Part shown: in pieces, positions 1 through 6,190 of the stretch | Layout of the letters: every line of letters begins with the position of its first letter | How positions within the stretch are numbered: the first letter of the stretch is position 1 | Origin: Spirochaetaceae bacterium | GTDB taxonomy: Bacteria; Spirochaetota; Spirochaetia; Treponematales; Treponemataceae | NCBI GenBank assembly: GCA_031272345.1 | Contig: JAISTZ010000087.1 | Location: 1-6,847, forward strand | Reading direction: 5' to 3' | DNA: 6,847 bases | Translations under genes and position numbers: made by a program | Notes under the pieces: model-generated | Database searches by the model: none | What the model saw: the letters and a program-made list of their open reading frames with translations, nothing else | Told to the model about the DNA's origin: nothing

Positions 1-227
1 TGAGCGACATCGAAACCTGCAAAAAATGGCCCTTCCCGGAGGTGCTTCACGACATAGCCGGGGCGCTCAATGTCGAAATCTACGAACTTTTCAAGCCGGA
101 GAAGGCCGTTGAACACTCTGCCGGGGAAACCCTCGTCCAGTACAGCGAAGACACCATCCTTCTGGTAAGAAAATCCTGCGCCGCCCTTGAACATTCCCTC
201 GAAGCCCTGCTGAAAAAATACACCTGA
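1..227 (+). CDS. XRE-family helix-turn-helix transcriptional regulator, C-terminal part (5' end outside window)
   Basis: The reading frame is open from the left edge (first whole codon at 3) to TGA at 225-227, giving 74 visible residues. The first residues, SDIETCKKWP, look like the end of the recognition helix of a Cro/C1 (XRE) domain, whose usual form is S-x-I-E-x-G-K-x-x-P; here Cys replaces the common Gly. The following stretch, LHDIAGALNVEIYELF, is the typical last helix of the fold (IA-x-AL-x-V-x-x-x-x-LF). After that comes a short polar tail and a Leu-rich, probably amphipathic C-terminal helix (about visible residues 51-73) that could serve dimerisation. Proteins of this type bind DNA operators; the target is unknown. 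The start codon and first HTH helices lie outside the window. No membrane segment or ligand domain is visible. Family confidence is good; specific function is unknown. Confidence 0.8.
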   Translation, partial: SDIETCKKWPFPEVLHDIAGALNVEIYELFKPEKAVEHSAGETLVQYSEDTILLVRKSCAALEHSLEALLKKYT

Positions 228-242
228 CAGGTTTTGTCTCTT

Positions 243-282
243 AGTTGATGTACGTCTCCAGGCGCCACACACGTTATGTGAG
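243..282 (-). pseudogene. possible eroded tRNA-Gly remnant
   Basis: Read on the minus strand, this stretch shares three blocks, in the same order, with the tRNA-Gly gene at 340-411. They are ATAACG (272-277; the D-arm in the tRNA), the 10-mer CTGGAGACGT (252-261; 3' anticodon stem plus variable loop), and ATCAACT (243-249; one mismatch to the T-loop ATCGACT). About 12 nt of the anticodon arm would be missing and the T-stem is destroyed. It cannot fold as a tRNA. The block order suggests a decayed tandem copy, but short matches can arise by chance, so confidence is low. Confidence 0.25.
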
Positions 283-292
283 TTTTAGCGCC
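261..292. other. imperfect hairpin, possible 3' end structure of the XRE transcript
   Basis: GGCGC at 261-265 can pair with GCGCC at 288-292. Inside it, CACA (266-269) can pair with TGTG (277-280), leaving AGTTTTA unpaired on the 3' side. It lies about 33 nt past the regulator's stop codon. No T-run follows on either strand, so calling it a terminator is weak. It overlaps the putative tRNA remnant. Confidence 0.25.
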
Positions 293-314
293 GGTCGGGG
301 CGGTAGCTTAGTAT

Positions 315-338
315 ATGACCTATATAGAGTTAGGTCAT
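315..338. terminator. perfect 8-bp inverted repeat between the XRE gene and the convergent tRNA gene
   Basis: ATGACCTA (315-322) and TAGGTCAT (331-338) are exact reverse complements around an 8-nt AT-rich spacer. Transcribed from the minus strand, the hairpin would begin two bases after the tRNA acceptor stem, where CCA would normally be. The position between two convergent transcripts (regulator from the left, tRNA from the right) fits a shared terminator or tRNA 3'-processing barrier. Neither side has a T-tract, so it is not a classical intrinsic terminator. A palindromic operator is an alternative. Confidence 0.4.
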
Positions 339-339
339 T

Positions 340-411
340 AGCGGATGATGGGAGTCGATCCCACGTCTCCAGCTTGGAGGGCTGGGGTAATAGCCGTTAT
401 ACGACATCCGC
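340..411 (-). tRNA. tRNA-Gly (anticodon UCC), with unusual C33 and A54
   Basis: The minus strand folds into a full cloverleaf. The 7-bp acceptor stem is perfect (GCGGATG/CATCCGC). The D-arm contains G18-G19 in loop AACGGCTA, the 5-bp anticodon stem is perfect (CCAGC/GCTGG), the variable loop is 4 nt, and the T-stem is GTGGG/CCCAT with one G-U pair. The anticodon loop CCTCCAA puts TCC at 34-36 and the discriminator base is T73 (340), both proper for glycine. Two deviations stand out. Position 33 is C instead of the near-universal U. The T-loop is ATCGACT, so position 54 is A instead of T, which would lose the 54-58 reverse-Hoogsteen pair. CCA is not encoded; AAT follows base 73, so a CCA-adding enzyme is needed. 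The gene is preceded by a strong promoter. It may be functional, specialised or beginning to decay. Confidence 0.9.
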
Positions 412-420
412 ATAAAAGAC

Positions 421-451
421 TTGTGGGGCAACCGGCCGGATTGCCGAACAA
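421..451 (-). other. leader hairpin between tRNA promoter and tRNA-Gly
   Basis: In the minus-strand leader, GGCAA (445-441) pairs with TTGCC (431-427). The stem can be extended inward by CC/GG past a one-base bulge, leaving loop GGCC, and outward by TTGT/ACAA across a 2x2 internal loop. After it comes CTTTTAT (418-412) and then the first base of the tRNA. It is most likely a 5' processing structure; the short T-run makes weak attenuation conceivable. Confidence 0.4.
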
Positions 452-455
452 GCCA

Positions 456-484
456 AATATACCGAAAAATCAAAATACAGTCAA
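456..484 (-). promoter_or_regulatory. sigma70-type promoter for tRNA-Gly
   Basis: On the minus strand, TTGACT (484-479) is followed after exactly 17 nt by TATATT (461-456). Each hexamer is one mismatch from consensus. The expected start site is near 449, giving a leader of about 38 nt before the tRNA. It is the best promoter match I found in the window. Confidence 0.75.
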
Positions 485-490
485 GGGCTC

Positions 491-519
491 TTGAAATTTT
501 TGGCCGGGTGGTATAGTAT
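491..519 (+). promoter_or_regulatory. sigma70-type promoter for the reductase-ppdK operon
   Basis: TTGAAA (491-496) serves as the -35. The -10 may be TATAGT (512-517, spacer 15) or TAGTAT (514-519, spacer 17). The start site would be near 525, giving a 5' leader of about 20-25 nt that carries the AGGAGG ribosome-binding site at 537-542. The -35 hexamer lies 6 nt from the -35 of the divergent tRNA promoter, so the two may compete for polymerase or share an operator. Confidence 0.6.
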
Positions 520-548
520 CTTTTTCACCATAAAGCAGGAGGACGATG

Positions 549-1640
549 ATGATATACCGCGAATACGGCAAAACCGGCGTTAAGGTATCCCTTTTGGGCT
601 TTGGGGGGATGCGGTTTTCCGAGATAGACACCCACGAGGCCTGCGCGGCCATGATGGTAAAGGCCGCCCGGGGGGGAGTCACCTATTTCGACACGGCTCC
701 TGATTATTTCGGCATAAAGAGCGAGCAGGTCTTCGGCCTGGGCTTTAAAGAGCTGCGGAGGCTTGGGCTCCCGTATGTTGTCGCCACAAAGACCTTCAAG
801 ACCACAGAAAAGGACATCCGCGCCGAGCTTGATTCACAGCTCAAGCGCCTCGGCGTAAGCGCCATCGACTTTTACCACGTGTGGTGCATCCTCAGCCCGG
901 CAAACTGGGAGACCCGCAAAAAAGACGGCATCCTCGAGACCTTCGCAAAACTCAAGGAAGAGGGACTCATCAAGCACATCTGCGTGTCGAGCCACCTGAT
1001 TCAGGAGGACATTGAGGATTTCCTGTCGTCGACCCCCTTCGAGGGCGTACTTTTCGGGTATTCGGCCTACAACTACAAGACCCGGCAGCGGGCGTTCACG
1101 GCCATCCGCAAAAAGAACCTCGGCGCGGTGGTGATGAATCCCCTGGGGGGCGGCATCATCCCCCAGCACCCGGAGCTCTTCGGCTTCGTCAAGCGCACAC
1201 CGGAACAGCCGGCGGTCGAGGCGGCCCTGCATTTCCTCTGGGACCACAGGGACATCACGACCACCCTGGTTGGTTTTTCACGGGAACCGGAAGTAGACGA
1301 AGCTCTGGAAGCGATTAACACCTACCGGCCCCGCACGGAGGGGGAACTCGCGGCGGTCATGGCGCGGGCCGAGGGCTCCATGGAGGGCCTCTGCACGGGG
1401 TGCGCCTACTGCGACGACTGTCCCCAGGGCATACCGATTCCAAAGTTCATGGACGCCTATAACCAAAAGATGCTTGCCCCGGAAAAGGGCGACGAGGTCC
1501 TCAAAACCCGGATGTTCATGCACTGGGGAGTCTCCCGGAAGGTGGCGGCGAAGTGCGTGGCCTGCAAGCAGTGCGAGAACGCCTGCACCCAGCACCTTCC
1601 CATCATCGAGCGTTTAAAAGAAATATCGAAGATAGCATAA
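549..1640 (+). CDS. aldo/keto reductase with C-terminal [4Fe-4S] ferredoxin-like domain (COG1453-type)
   Basis: This is a cytoplasmic NAD(P)H-type oxidoreductase of 363 residues; its substrate is unknown. Residues 1 to about 265 form the aldo/keto reductase TIM barrel, opening with YGKTGVKVS-x-LGFGGMR. The likely catalytic tetrad is D48 (FDTAPDY), Y53, K81 (ATKT) and H110 (FYHVW). A C-terminal extension follows with two Cys sets: C282, C285, C288, C291 (CTGCAYCDDCP) and C336, C339, C342, C346 (CVACKQC-x3-C). These are expected to hold two iron-sulphur clusters, as in anaerobe enzymes of this subfamily, so electrons may come from or go to ferredoxin (inference). Two in-frame ATGs occur at 546 and 549. 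The second is preferred because AGGAGG (537-542) is 6 nt from it but only 3 nt from the first. It leads a probable operon with ppdK, 21 nt downstream. The gene appears intact. Confidence 0.88.
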   Translation: MIYREYGKTGVKVSLLGFGGMRFSEIDTHEACAAMMVKAARGGVTYFDTAPDYFGIKSEQVFGLGFKELRRLGLPYVVATKTFKTTEKDIRAELDSQLKRLGVSAIDFYHVWCILSPANWETRKKDGILETFAKLKEEGLIKHICVSSHLIQEDIEDFLSSTPFEGVLFGYSAYNYKTRQRAFTAIRKKNLGAVVMNPLGGGIIPQHPELFGFVKRTPEQPAVEAALHFLWDHRDITTTLVGFSREPEVDEALEAINTYRPRTEGELAAVMARAEGSMEGLCTGCAYCDDCPQGIPIPKFMDAYNQKMLAPEKGDEVLKTRMFMHWGVSRKVAAKCVACKQCENACTQHLPIIERLKEISKIA

Positions 1641-1661
1641 AACCAAAGGAGGTTTGACAGC

Positions 1662-4331
1662 ATGTCAAAAAAACAAGTCTACTTCTTCGGCGAAGGAAAA
1701 GCCGAAGGCGCGGCCGCCATGAGGGACATCCTGGGCGGTAAGGGCGCAAATCTTGCCGAGATGACCAACCTGGGGATACCCGTCCCGCCGGGGTTCACCA
1801 TTTCCACCGAGGTTTGTGACGAATACTACAAACACAACAACCAATACCCCGAGGGGCTCCGGGAAGAAGTCCTGGCGAACCTTGAGCGGCTGGAGGGGAT
1901 GATGGGCAAGAAGCTCGGCGACCCCAGGGACCCGCTCCTGGTGTCGGTCCGTTCAGGGGCCGCGGTATCCATGCCCGGCATGATGGACACGATCCTGAAC
2001 CTGGGCATGAACGACCGGGCCGTCCTCGGGCTTGCGGAAAAAACCAGAAACCCCCGGTTTGCCTGGGACGCCTACCGCCGGTTCATCCAGATGTACGGGG
2101 ACGTGGTGATGGAAGTGCCCCATGAAAAATTCGAAGAGGCCATCGCGGCGGCCAAGCGAAGGCGGCAGGTGAACCTGGACACGGAACTGGACGAAACGGA
2201 CCTGCGGAGTCTGGTCGCCATTTACAAGGAACTCATAAAAAAGCATACAAAAAAGGAATTTCCCCAGAAACCCCAGGACCAGCTCTGGGGGGCCGTCAAT
2301 GCGGTGTTCGGCTCCTGGATGAACGAGCGGGCCATAAAATACCGGGACCTGAACGAGATAAAAAACCTCAAGGGCACGGCGGTGAACGTGCAGTCCATGG
2401 TGTTCGGCAACTTCGGGAACGATTCCGGCACGGGGGTGTGCTTCAGCCGGGATCCCTCCACGGGCAAGAACGAGTTTTACGGCGAATACCTGATGAACGC
2501 CCAGGGTGAAGATGTGGTTGCGGGAATCAGGACCCCGGAAAAGATCGCGTCCCTGGCAAAGAAAAATCCCCAGGTCTACGGGGAGCTGGTGGCCATAAAA
2601 AACAAGCTTGAACACCACTTCCACGACATGCAGGACATCGAATTCACCGTATACCAGGGGAAGCTGTTCATCCTGCAAACCCGGAACGCCAAGCGCACGG
2701 GAATCGCTGCGGTAAAGACCGCCGTGGACATGGTGGCCGAGGGACTCATCGACAAAAACCAGGCCGTCATGCGGGTTCAGCCCGGGGACATCGACCAGTG
2801 CCTGCACCCGATGATCGACCCCAAGGGACTCAAGGGAAAGAGCGCCCTCACCAGGGGCCTCAACGCCTCCCCCGGGGCTGCCTGCGGGCGGATCGTGTTC
2901 ACCGCCAGGGATGCGGAAATCTGGCACAAAAACAAGGAAAAGGTGCTCCTGGTGCGGAAAGACACCAGCCCCGAAGACATCGGCGGCATGGCCGTGTCCC
3001 AGGGCATCCTCACCTCCACCGGGGGCATGACGAGCCACGCGGCGGTTGTGGCCAGGGGCATGGGGACCCCCTGTGTCGCCGGGGCAAGGGAAGTGAGCGT
3101 CAGGCCCGGCAAAATCGTCCTGGTCGGCAGACAGACCTTCCACGAGGGGGACTGGCTTACGATCAACGGCGCCACCGGCGAGGTCTTCGGGGGCCAACTG
3201 CCCCTGCTGACCCCCAAAATTTTCGACGAGCTGAACACCTTCCTGGGGTGGTGCGATGCGGTGCGGGCACAGGCGGTGCGGAAGACTCCCTCGGGCGTAA
3301 TCGAGGGCTACGGAGTCCGCTGCAACGCGGACCAGCCGGAGGACGCAAAACGGGGCTTCGCCTACGGAGCGGAGGGTATCGGCCTCTGCCGCACGGAACA
3401 CATGTTCTTCGACAAGGCAAAGCTCATTCACTTCCGGGCGATGATTCTTGCCGAAAACGTTGACGAGCGCAAAAAGGCCCTCAAAAAAATTCTCCCCCTC
3501 CAGAAAAAGGACTTTGTGGGGATTTTCAAGGTCATGGAAGGCAAGCCCGTCACGATTCGCCTCCTTGACCCGCCCCTCCACGAATTCGTGCCCCACACGA
3601 AGGAGGAGATCGCGGAGCTGGCGGAACACCTGGGGGTCACCGCCAAGGCCCTCCACCCCAAGATCGACCGGCTCCACGAGACGAACCCCATGCTCGGCCA
3701 CCGGGGCTGCCGCCTGGCGGTCACCTACCCGGAGATCTACGACATGCAGGTTGAAGCCATCGCCCAGGCAACGGCGGAGTGCCTCAAGGGGGGCTACCCG
3801 GTGCTGCCGGAAATCATGATTCCCATCGTCATAAGCCGGAGGGAACTCAGGCTGCTCAGGCCCAGGGTCGAAAAAATCCTGCGGGAGGTGAGCAAAAAAC
3901 AGGGGGTGGAAATCCCCATCAAAATCGGCACCATGATCGAAGTCCCCAGGGCGGCCCTCACCTCAAAGAAGATTGCCGAATACGCGGATTTCTTCAGCTT
4001 CGGCACCAACGACCTCACCCAGTTGACCTACGCCTTCAGCCGGGACGACGCGGCCTCCTTTGTGCCGAGCTACCTGGAACAGCACCTCATGGACGTGGAC
4101 CCCTTCAAGTCCCTGGACGAAGACGGGGTAGGGGAGCTCATGCGGATTTCCATCGAGGCCGCCAGGAGTTTCAAACCGGAGATAAAACTCGGCATCTGCG
4201 GCGAGCATGGCGGTGACGCCACAACCATTGATTTTTGCTACAGAATCGGCATGAACTATGTTTCCTGCTCGCCCTTCCGGGTGCCCCTGGCGCGCCTTGC
4301 GGGCGCCCAGGCCGTCCTGCGGAACAGCTGA
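1662..4331 (+). CDS. ppdK: pyruvate,phosphate dikinase
   Basis: This enzyme catalyses pyruvate + ATP + Pi to and from PEP + AMP + PPi in the cytoplasm. In many anaerobes it runs toward pyruvate as a PPi-using glycolytic step. The 889 residues match the family's normal length. The N-terminal ATP-grasp region (about 1-350) contains GGKGANLAEM (25-34), SVRSGA (95-100) and SMPGMMDTILNLG (103-115). The swivelling phosphohistidine domain (about 390-515) has GGMTSHAAVVARG, with phospho-acceptor H459 and neighbouring T457, the residue phosphorylated by PDRP-type regulators in some relatives. The C-terminal PEP/pyruvate barrel (about 530-889) has GLCRTEHMF (574-582), LLDPPLHEF (634-642), GTMIEVPRA (756-764), SFGTNDLTQLTY (779-790) and catalytic C846 in CGEHGGD. 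AAAGGAGG (1645-1652) precedes ATG by 9 nt. It is co-transcribed with the upstream reductase by spacing. No key residue is missing. Confidence 0.98.
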   Translation: MSKKQVYFFGEGKAEGAAAMRDILGGKGANLAEMTNLGIPVPPGFTISTEVCDEYYKHNNQYPEGLREEVLANLERLEGMMGKKLGDPRDPLLVSVRSGAAVSMPGMMDTILNLGMNDRAVLGLAEKTRNPRFAWDAYRRFIQMYGDVVMEVPHEKFEEAIAAAKRRRQVNLDTELDETDLRSLVAIYKELIKKHTKKEFPQKPQDQLWGAVNAVFGSWMNERAIKYRDLNEIKNLKGTAVNVQSMVFGNFGNDSGTGVCFSRDPSTGKNEFYGEYLMNAQGEDVVAGIRTPEKIASLAKKNPQVYGELVAIKNKLEHHFHDMQDIEFTVYQGKLFILQTRNAKRTGIAAVKTAVDMVAEGLIDKNQAVMRVQPGDIDQCLHPMIDPKGLKGKSALTRGLNASPGAACGRIVFTARDAEIWHKNKEKVLLVRKDTSPEDIGGMAVSQGILTSTGGMTSHAAVVARGMGTPCVAGAREVSVRPGKIVLVGRQTFHEGDWLTINGATGEVFGGQLPLLTPKIFDELNTFLGWCDAVRAQAVRKTPSGVIEGYGVRCNADQPEDAKRGFAYGAEGIGLCRTEHMFFDKAKLIHFRAMILAENVDERKKALKKILPLQKKDFVGIFKVMEGKPVTIRLLDPPLHEFVPHTKEEIAELAEHLGVTAKALHPKIDRLHETNPMLGHRGCRLAVTYPEIYDMQVEAIAQATAECLKGGYPVLPEIMIPIVISRRELRLLRPRVEKILREVSKKQGVEIPIKIGTMIEVPRAALTSKKIAEYADFFSFGTNDLTQLTYAFSRDDAASFVPSYLEQHLMDVDPFKSLDEDGVGELMRISIEAARSFKPEIKLGICGEHGGDATTIDFCYRIGMNYVSCSPFRVPLARLAGAQAVLRNS

Positions 4332-4335
4332 CGGA

Positions 4336-4370
4336 ACAACGCTGAAAAGCATCGTGTTTTTCAGCGTTGT
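4336..4370. terminator. bidirectional hairpin terminator between ppdK and mnmG
   Basis: A perfect 13-bp stem pairs 4336-4348 (ACAACGCTGAAAA) with 4358-4370, around a 9-nt loop. It starts 5 nt after the ppdK stop and ends 6 nt before the convergent mnmG stop. Its 3' arm begins with TTTT read on either strand because the inner stem is A/T. No T-run follows the stem outside, so it is U-poor for a classical terminator, but its position strongly suggests termination for both genes. Confidence 0.75.
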
Positions 4371-4376
4371 CCCCCT

Positions 4377-6164
4377 TTACCTCAGGTACACCATGAGGAG
4401 CATGACGTCCGAGTTGCGTATTCCGGAAATGCGGCTCGCCTGACCCAGGGTGAGGGGCCGGATCTTTTCCAGCTTCTGCCTGGATTCCGAAGAAAGACCC
4501 GGGATGGCGGCGTAGTCGAAGGACGGAGGAATTTTCGCGTTTTCCATACGGCGGAGCTTTTCTATGCGCCGGTCCTGTTTTTCGATGTAGTGCTCGTATT
4601 TTTTGTCCACCAGGGCGGCCTCCCAGAGGGCCTGGGAGAAGCCGGGGTTTTTTGCTTCCGGGTTTTTCGCCAAGAGGGAGAGAATTTCCGCTTTGAGGGC
4701 CCCCTTGTTCCGCACCGCCTCCGCCTGGGCCTGGGTTTTCAGCCCCGATTCAAAGCCCTTCTCCGTAAGCCGCATGTCCGCCGTGTCGTGGCGCAGTTGG
4801 AGCCGGTATTCGGCCCGGGCCGTGAACATGCGGTAGGGCTCCTTTGTCCCCAGGGTGACCAGGTCGTCTATGAGGACCCCGATGTAGGCCTCGTCCCGGC
4901 CCAGAACCAGGGGCTCGTAGGCCGGGGGAGGGGAGTCTGCGGTCCTGTCAGCCCCGGACGCGATGTGCGCCCTTGCGTACCGGGCGGCGTTTATCCCCGC
5001 CACAATCCCCTGTCCCGCGGCTTCCTCGTAGCCCGACGTCCCGTTGATTTGCCCCGCCGCAAAGAGCCCCCCCACGGGTTTTGTCTCCAGGGAGGGGAAG
5101 AGTTGGGTTGGGTCCAGGTAGTCGTACTCCACCGCATAGGCCGGCCTGGTGATGATCGCGTGGGCAAAACCCGGCAGGGTGCGCAGGAACCGGTCCTGCA
5201 CGTCCTCCGGGAGGGACGAGGAGAACCCGTTGAGGTAGATTTCTTCCGTGGAAAGCCCCTCCGGTTCAACAAAGAGCTGGTGCCGGTCCCGTCCGCTGAA
5301 TCGAATCACCTTGTCCTCGATGGAGGGGCAGTACCGGGGGCCCACGCCGCTGATCCTGCCGCTGAAAAGGGGGGAGCGCCCGATGTTCTCCCGGATGATG
5401 CGGTGGGTTTCTTCGTTTGTGTAGACCAGGTGACAGGGGACCGAGGGCCGGTCGACCGCGTTGGTATCGAAGGAGAAGGGCAGGGGCGGCAGGTCACCCT
5501 CCTGAATTTCAAGAAGAGAAAAATCCACCGATTTTCTGAGCACCCTCGGCGGGGTGCCGGTCTTGAGCCGCCCCAGGGTGAACCCCAGCCGTCTGAGGGC
5601 GTCGGTCAGGCCGAAGGCGCCCCCTTCACCGAGCCTTCCCTGGGGGGCCTCCCACCGACCGATGAAAATTTTCCCCCCAAGAAAGGTCCCGGTGGTGAGC
5701 ACACAGGCCCTGCACGGGATCCGCCTGCCCCGCTCGGTGACAATAGCCTGAAGTATCCGCCGTTCCCCAGCCGGGGCGGTTTCGATGTCCGAGGCCGTGT
5801 CCTGGAGGATGTGCAGGCGCTCCTGTTTTTCCAGGACCGACCTGGCCAGGGTGGAGTAGAGGAGCTTGTCCGCCTGAGCCCTGGGGGCCTGCACGGCGGG
5901 GCCCTTGCTTTTGTTGAGCATCCTGAACTGAATCATCGAATTGTCGATCAGGCGGGCCATCTCGCCGCCCAGGGCGTCCACCTCCCGCACGATGTTCCCC
6001 TTGGCTATGCCGCCGATGGAGGGATTGCAGGACATCCGGGCGATGGAATCTATCGTTTGGGTGACGAGGATGGTCTTCAGATTGTTCCGGGCGCAGGCCA
6101 GGGCCGCCTCAATGCCCGCGTGGCCGCCTCCCACAACCGCCACATCAAAAAAATCACTCGCCAT
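4377..6164 (-). CDS. mnmG: tRNA uridine-5-carboxymethylaminomethyl(34) synthesis enzyme MnmG (GidA)
   Basis: MnmG is an FAD protein that, with the GTPase MnmE, modifies wobble U34 of tRNAs reading split codon boxes and Gly/Arg, using methylene-tetrahydrofolate. The 595 residues are slightly shorter than the usual ~620-630, partly because the protein ends right after the final helix (LLMVYLR). The FAD-binding GGGHAG (12-17) is at the N-terminus. It is followed by MSCNPSIGGIAKGN with conserved C46, then VDALGGEM and RAQAD, LKTGTPPR (about 200-207), and GPRYCPSIEDK with the conserved catalytic-type C279. Next come LFVEPEGL, GQINGTSGYEEAA, GTKEPYRMFTARAEYRL and the MnmE/tRNA-contacting C-terminal domain with YEHYI and QASRISG. 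The ATG at 6164 is chosen because MnmG homologues begin a few residues before the FAD loop; an in-frame TTG at 6200 would add 12 unlikely residues overlapping araD. It lies 26 nt after araD. Confidence 0.97.
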   Translation of the reverse strand: MASDFFDVAVVGGGHAGIEAALACARNNLKTILVTQTIDSIARMSCNPSIGGIAKGNIVREVDALGGEMARLIDNSMIQFRMLNKSKGPAVQAPRAQADKLLYSTLARSVLEKQERLHILQDTASDIETAPAGERRILQAIVTERGRRIPCRACVLTTGTFLGGKIFIGRWEAPQGRLGEGGAFGLTDALRRLGFTLGRLKTGTPPRVLRKSVDFSLLEIQEGDLPPLPFSFDTNAVDRPSVPCHLVYTNEETHRIIRENIGRSPLFSGRISGVGPRYCPSIEDKVIRFSGRDRHQLFVEPEGLSTEEIYLNGFSSSLPEDVQDRFLRTLPGFAHAIITRPAYAVEYDYLDPTQLFPSLETKPVGGLFAAGQINGTSGYEEAAGQGIVAGINAARYARAHIASGADRTADSPPPAYEPLVLGRDEAYIGVLIDDLVTLGTKEPYRMFTARAEYRLQLRHDTADMRLTEKGFESGLKTQAQAEAVRNKGALKAEILSLLAKNPEAKNPGFSQALWEAALVDKKYEHYIEKQDRRIEKLRRMENAKIPPSFDYAAIPGLSSESRQKLEKIRPLTLGQASRISGIRNSDVMLLMVYLR

Positions 6165-6189
6165 GGGGATAAAAATACCCCCTTTGGGG
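6165..6189 (-). promoter_or_regulatory. mnmG translation-initiation region with two mutually exclusive short hairpins
   Basis: The only purine-rich ribosome-binding candidate before the mnmG ATG is AAAGGGGG (6185-6178), 13 nt upstream, which is long spacing. Its G-run can pair with CCCC just upstream (6189-6186, 3-nt loop) or with CCCC touching the start codon (6168-6165, 9-nt loop). Both structures would bury the site and they exclude each other. The stems are only 4 bp, so a regulatory role is speculative. Confidence 0.35.
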
Positions 6190-6190
6190 A

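Noticed and set aside
297..372. Possible plus-strand tRNA starting GGGGCGGTAGCTTAGT
   Set aside because: The 5' part resembles a tRNA D-arm region, but no acceptor partner exists and the apparent T-arm is the complement of the real minus-strand tRNA-Gly T-arm.
546..548. First ATG of the aldo/keto reductase
   Set aside because: Only 3 nt from AGGAGG. The next ATG at 549 has better spacing (6 nt). The difference is one Met.
2798..3463. 221-codon plus-strand frame inside ppdK in another phase
   Set aside because: Arg/Gly/Pro-rich product with no motif, nested in a conserved enzyme gene. Chance frame from high GC.
1953..3701. 582-codon open frame on the minus strand, antisense to ppdK
   Set aside because: Its protein has low-complexity composition rich in Gly, His, Pro and Val with no family motif, and it mirrors the codon pattern of ppdK, which is unmistakable. 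It is a GC-rich shadow frame.
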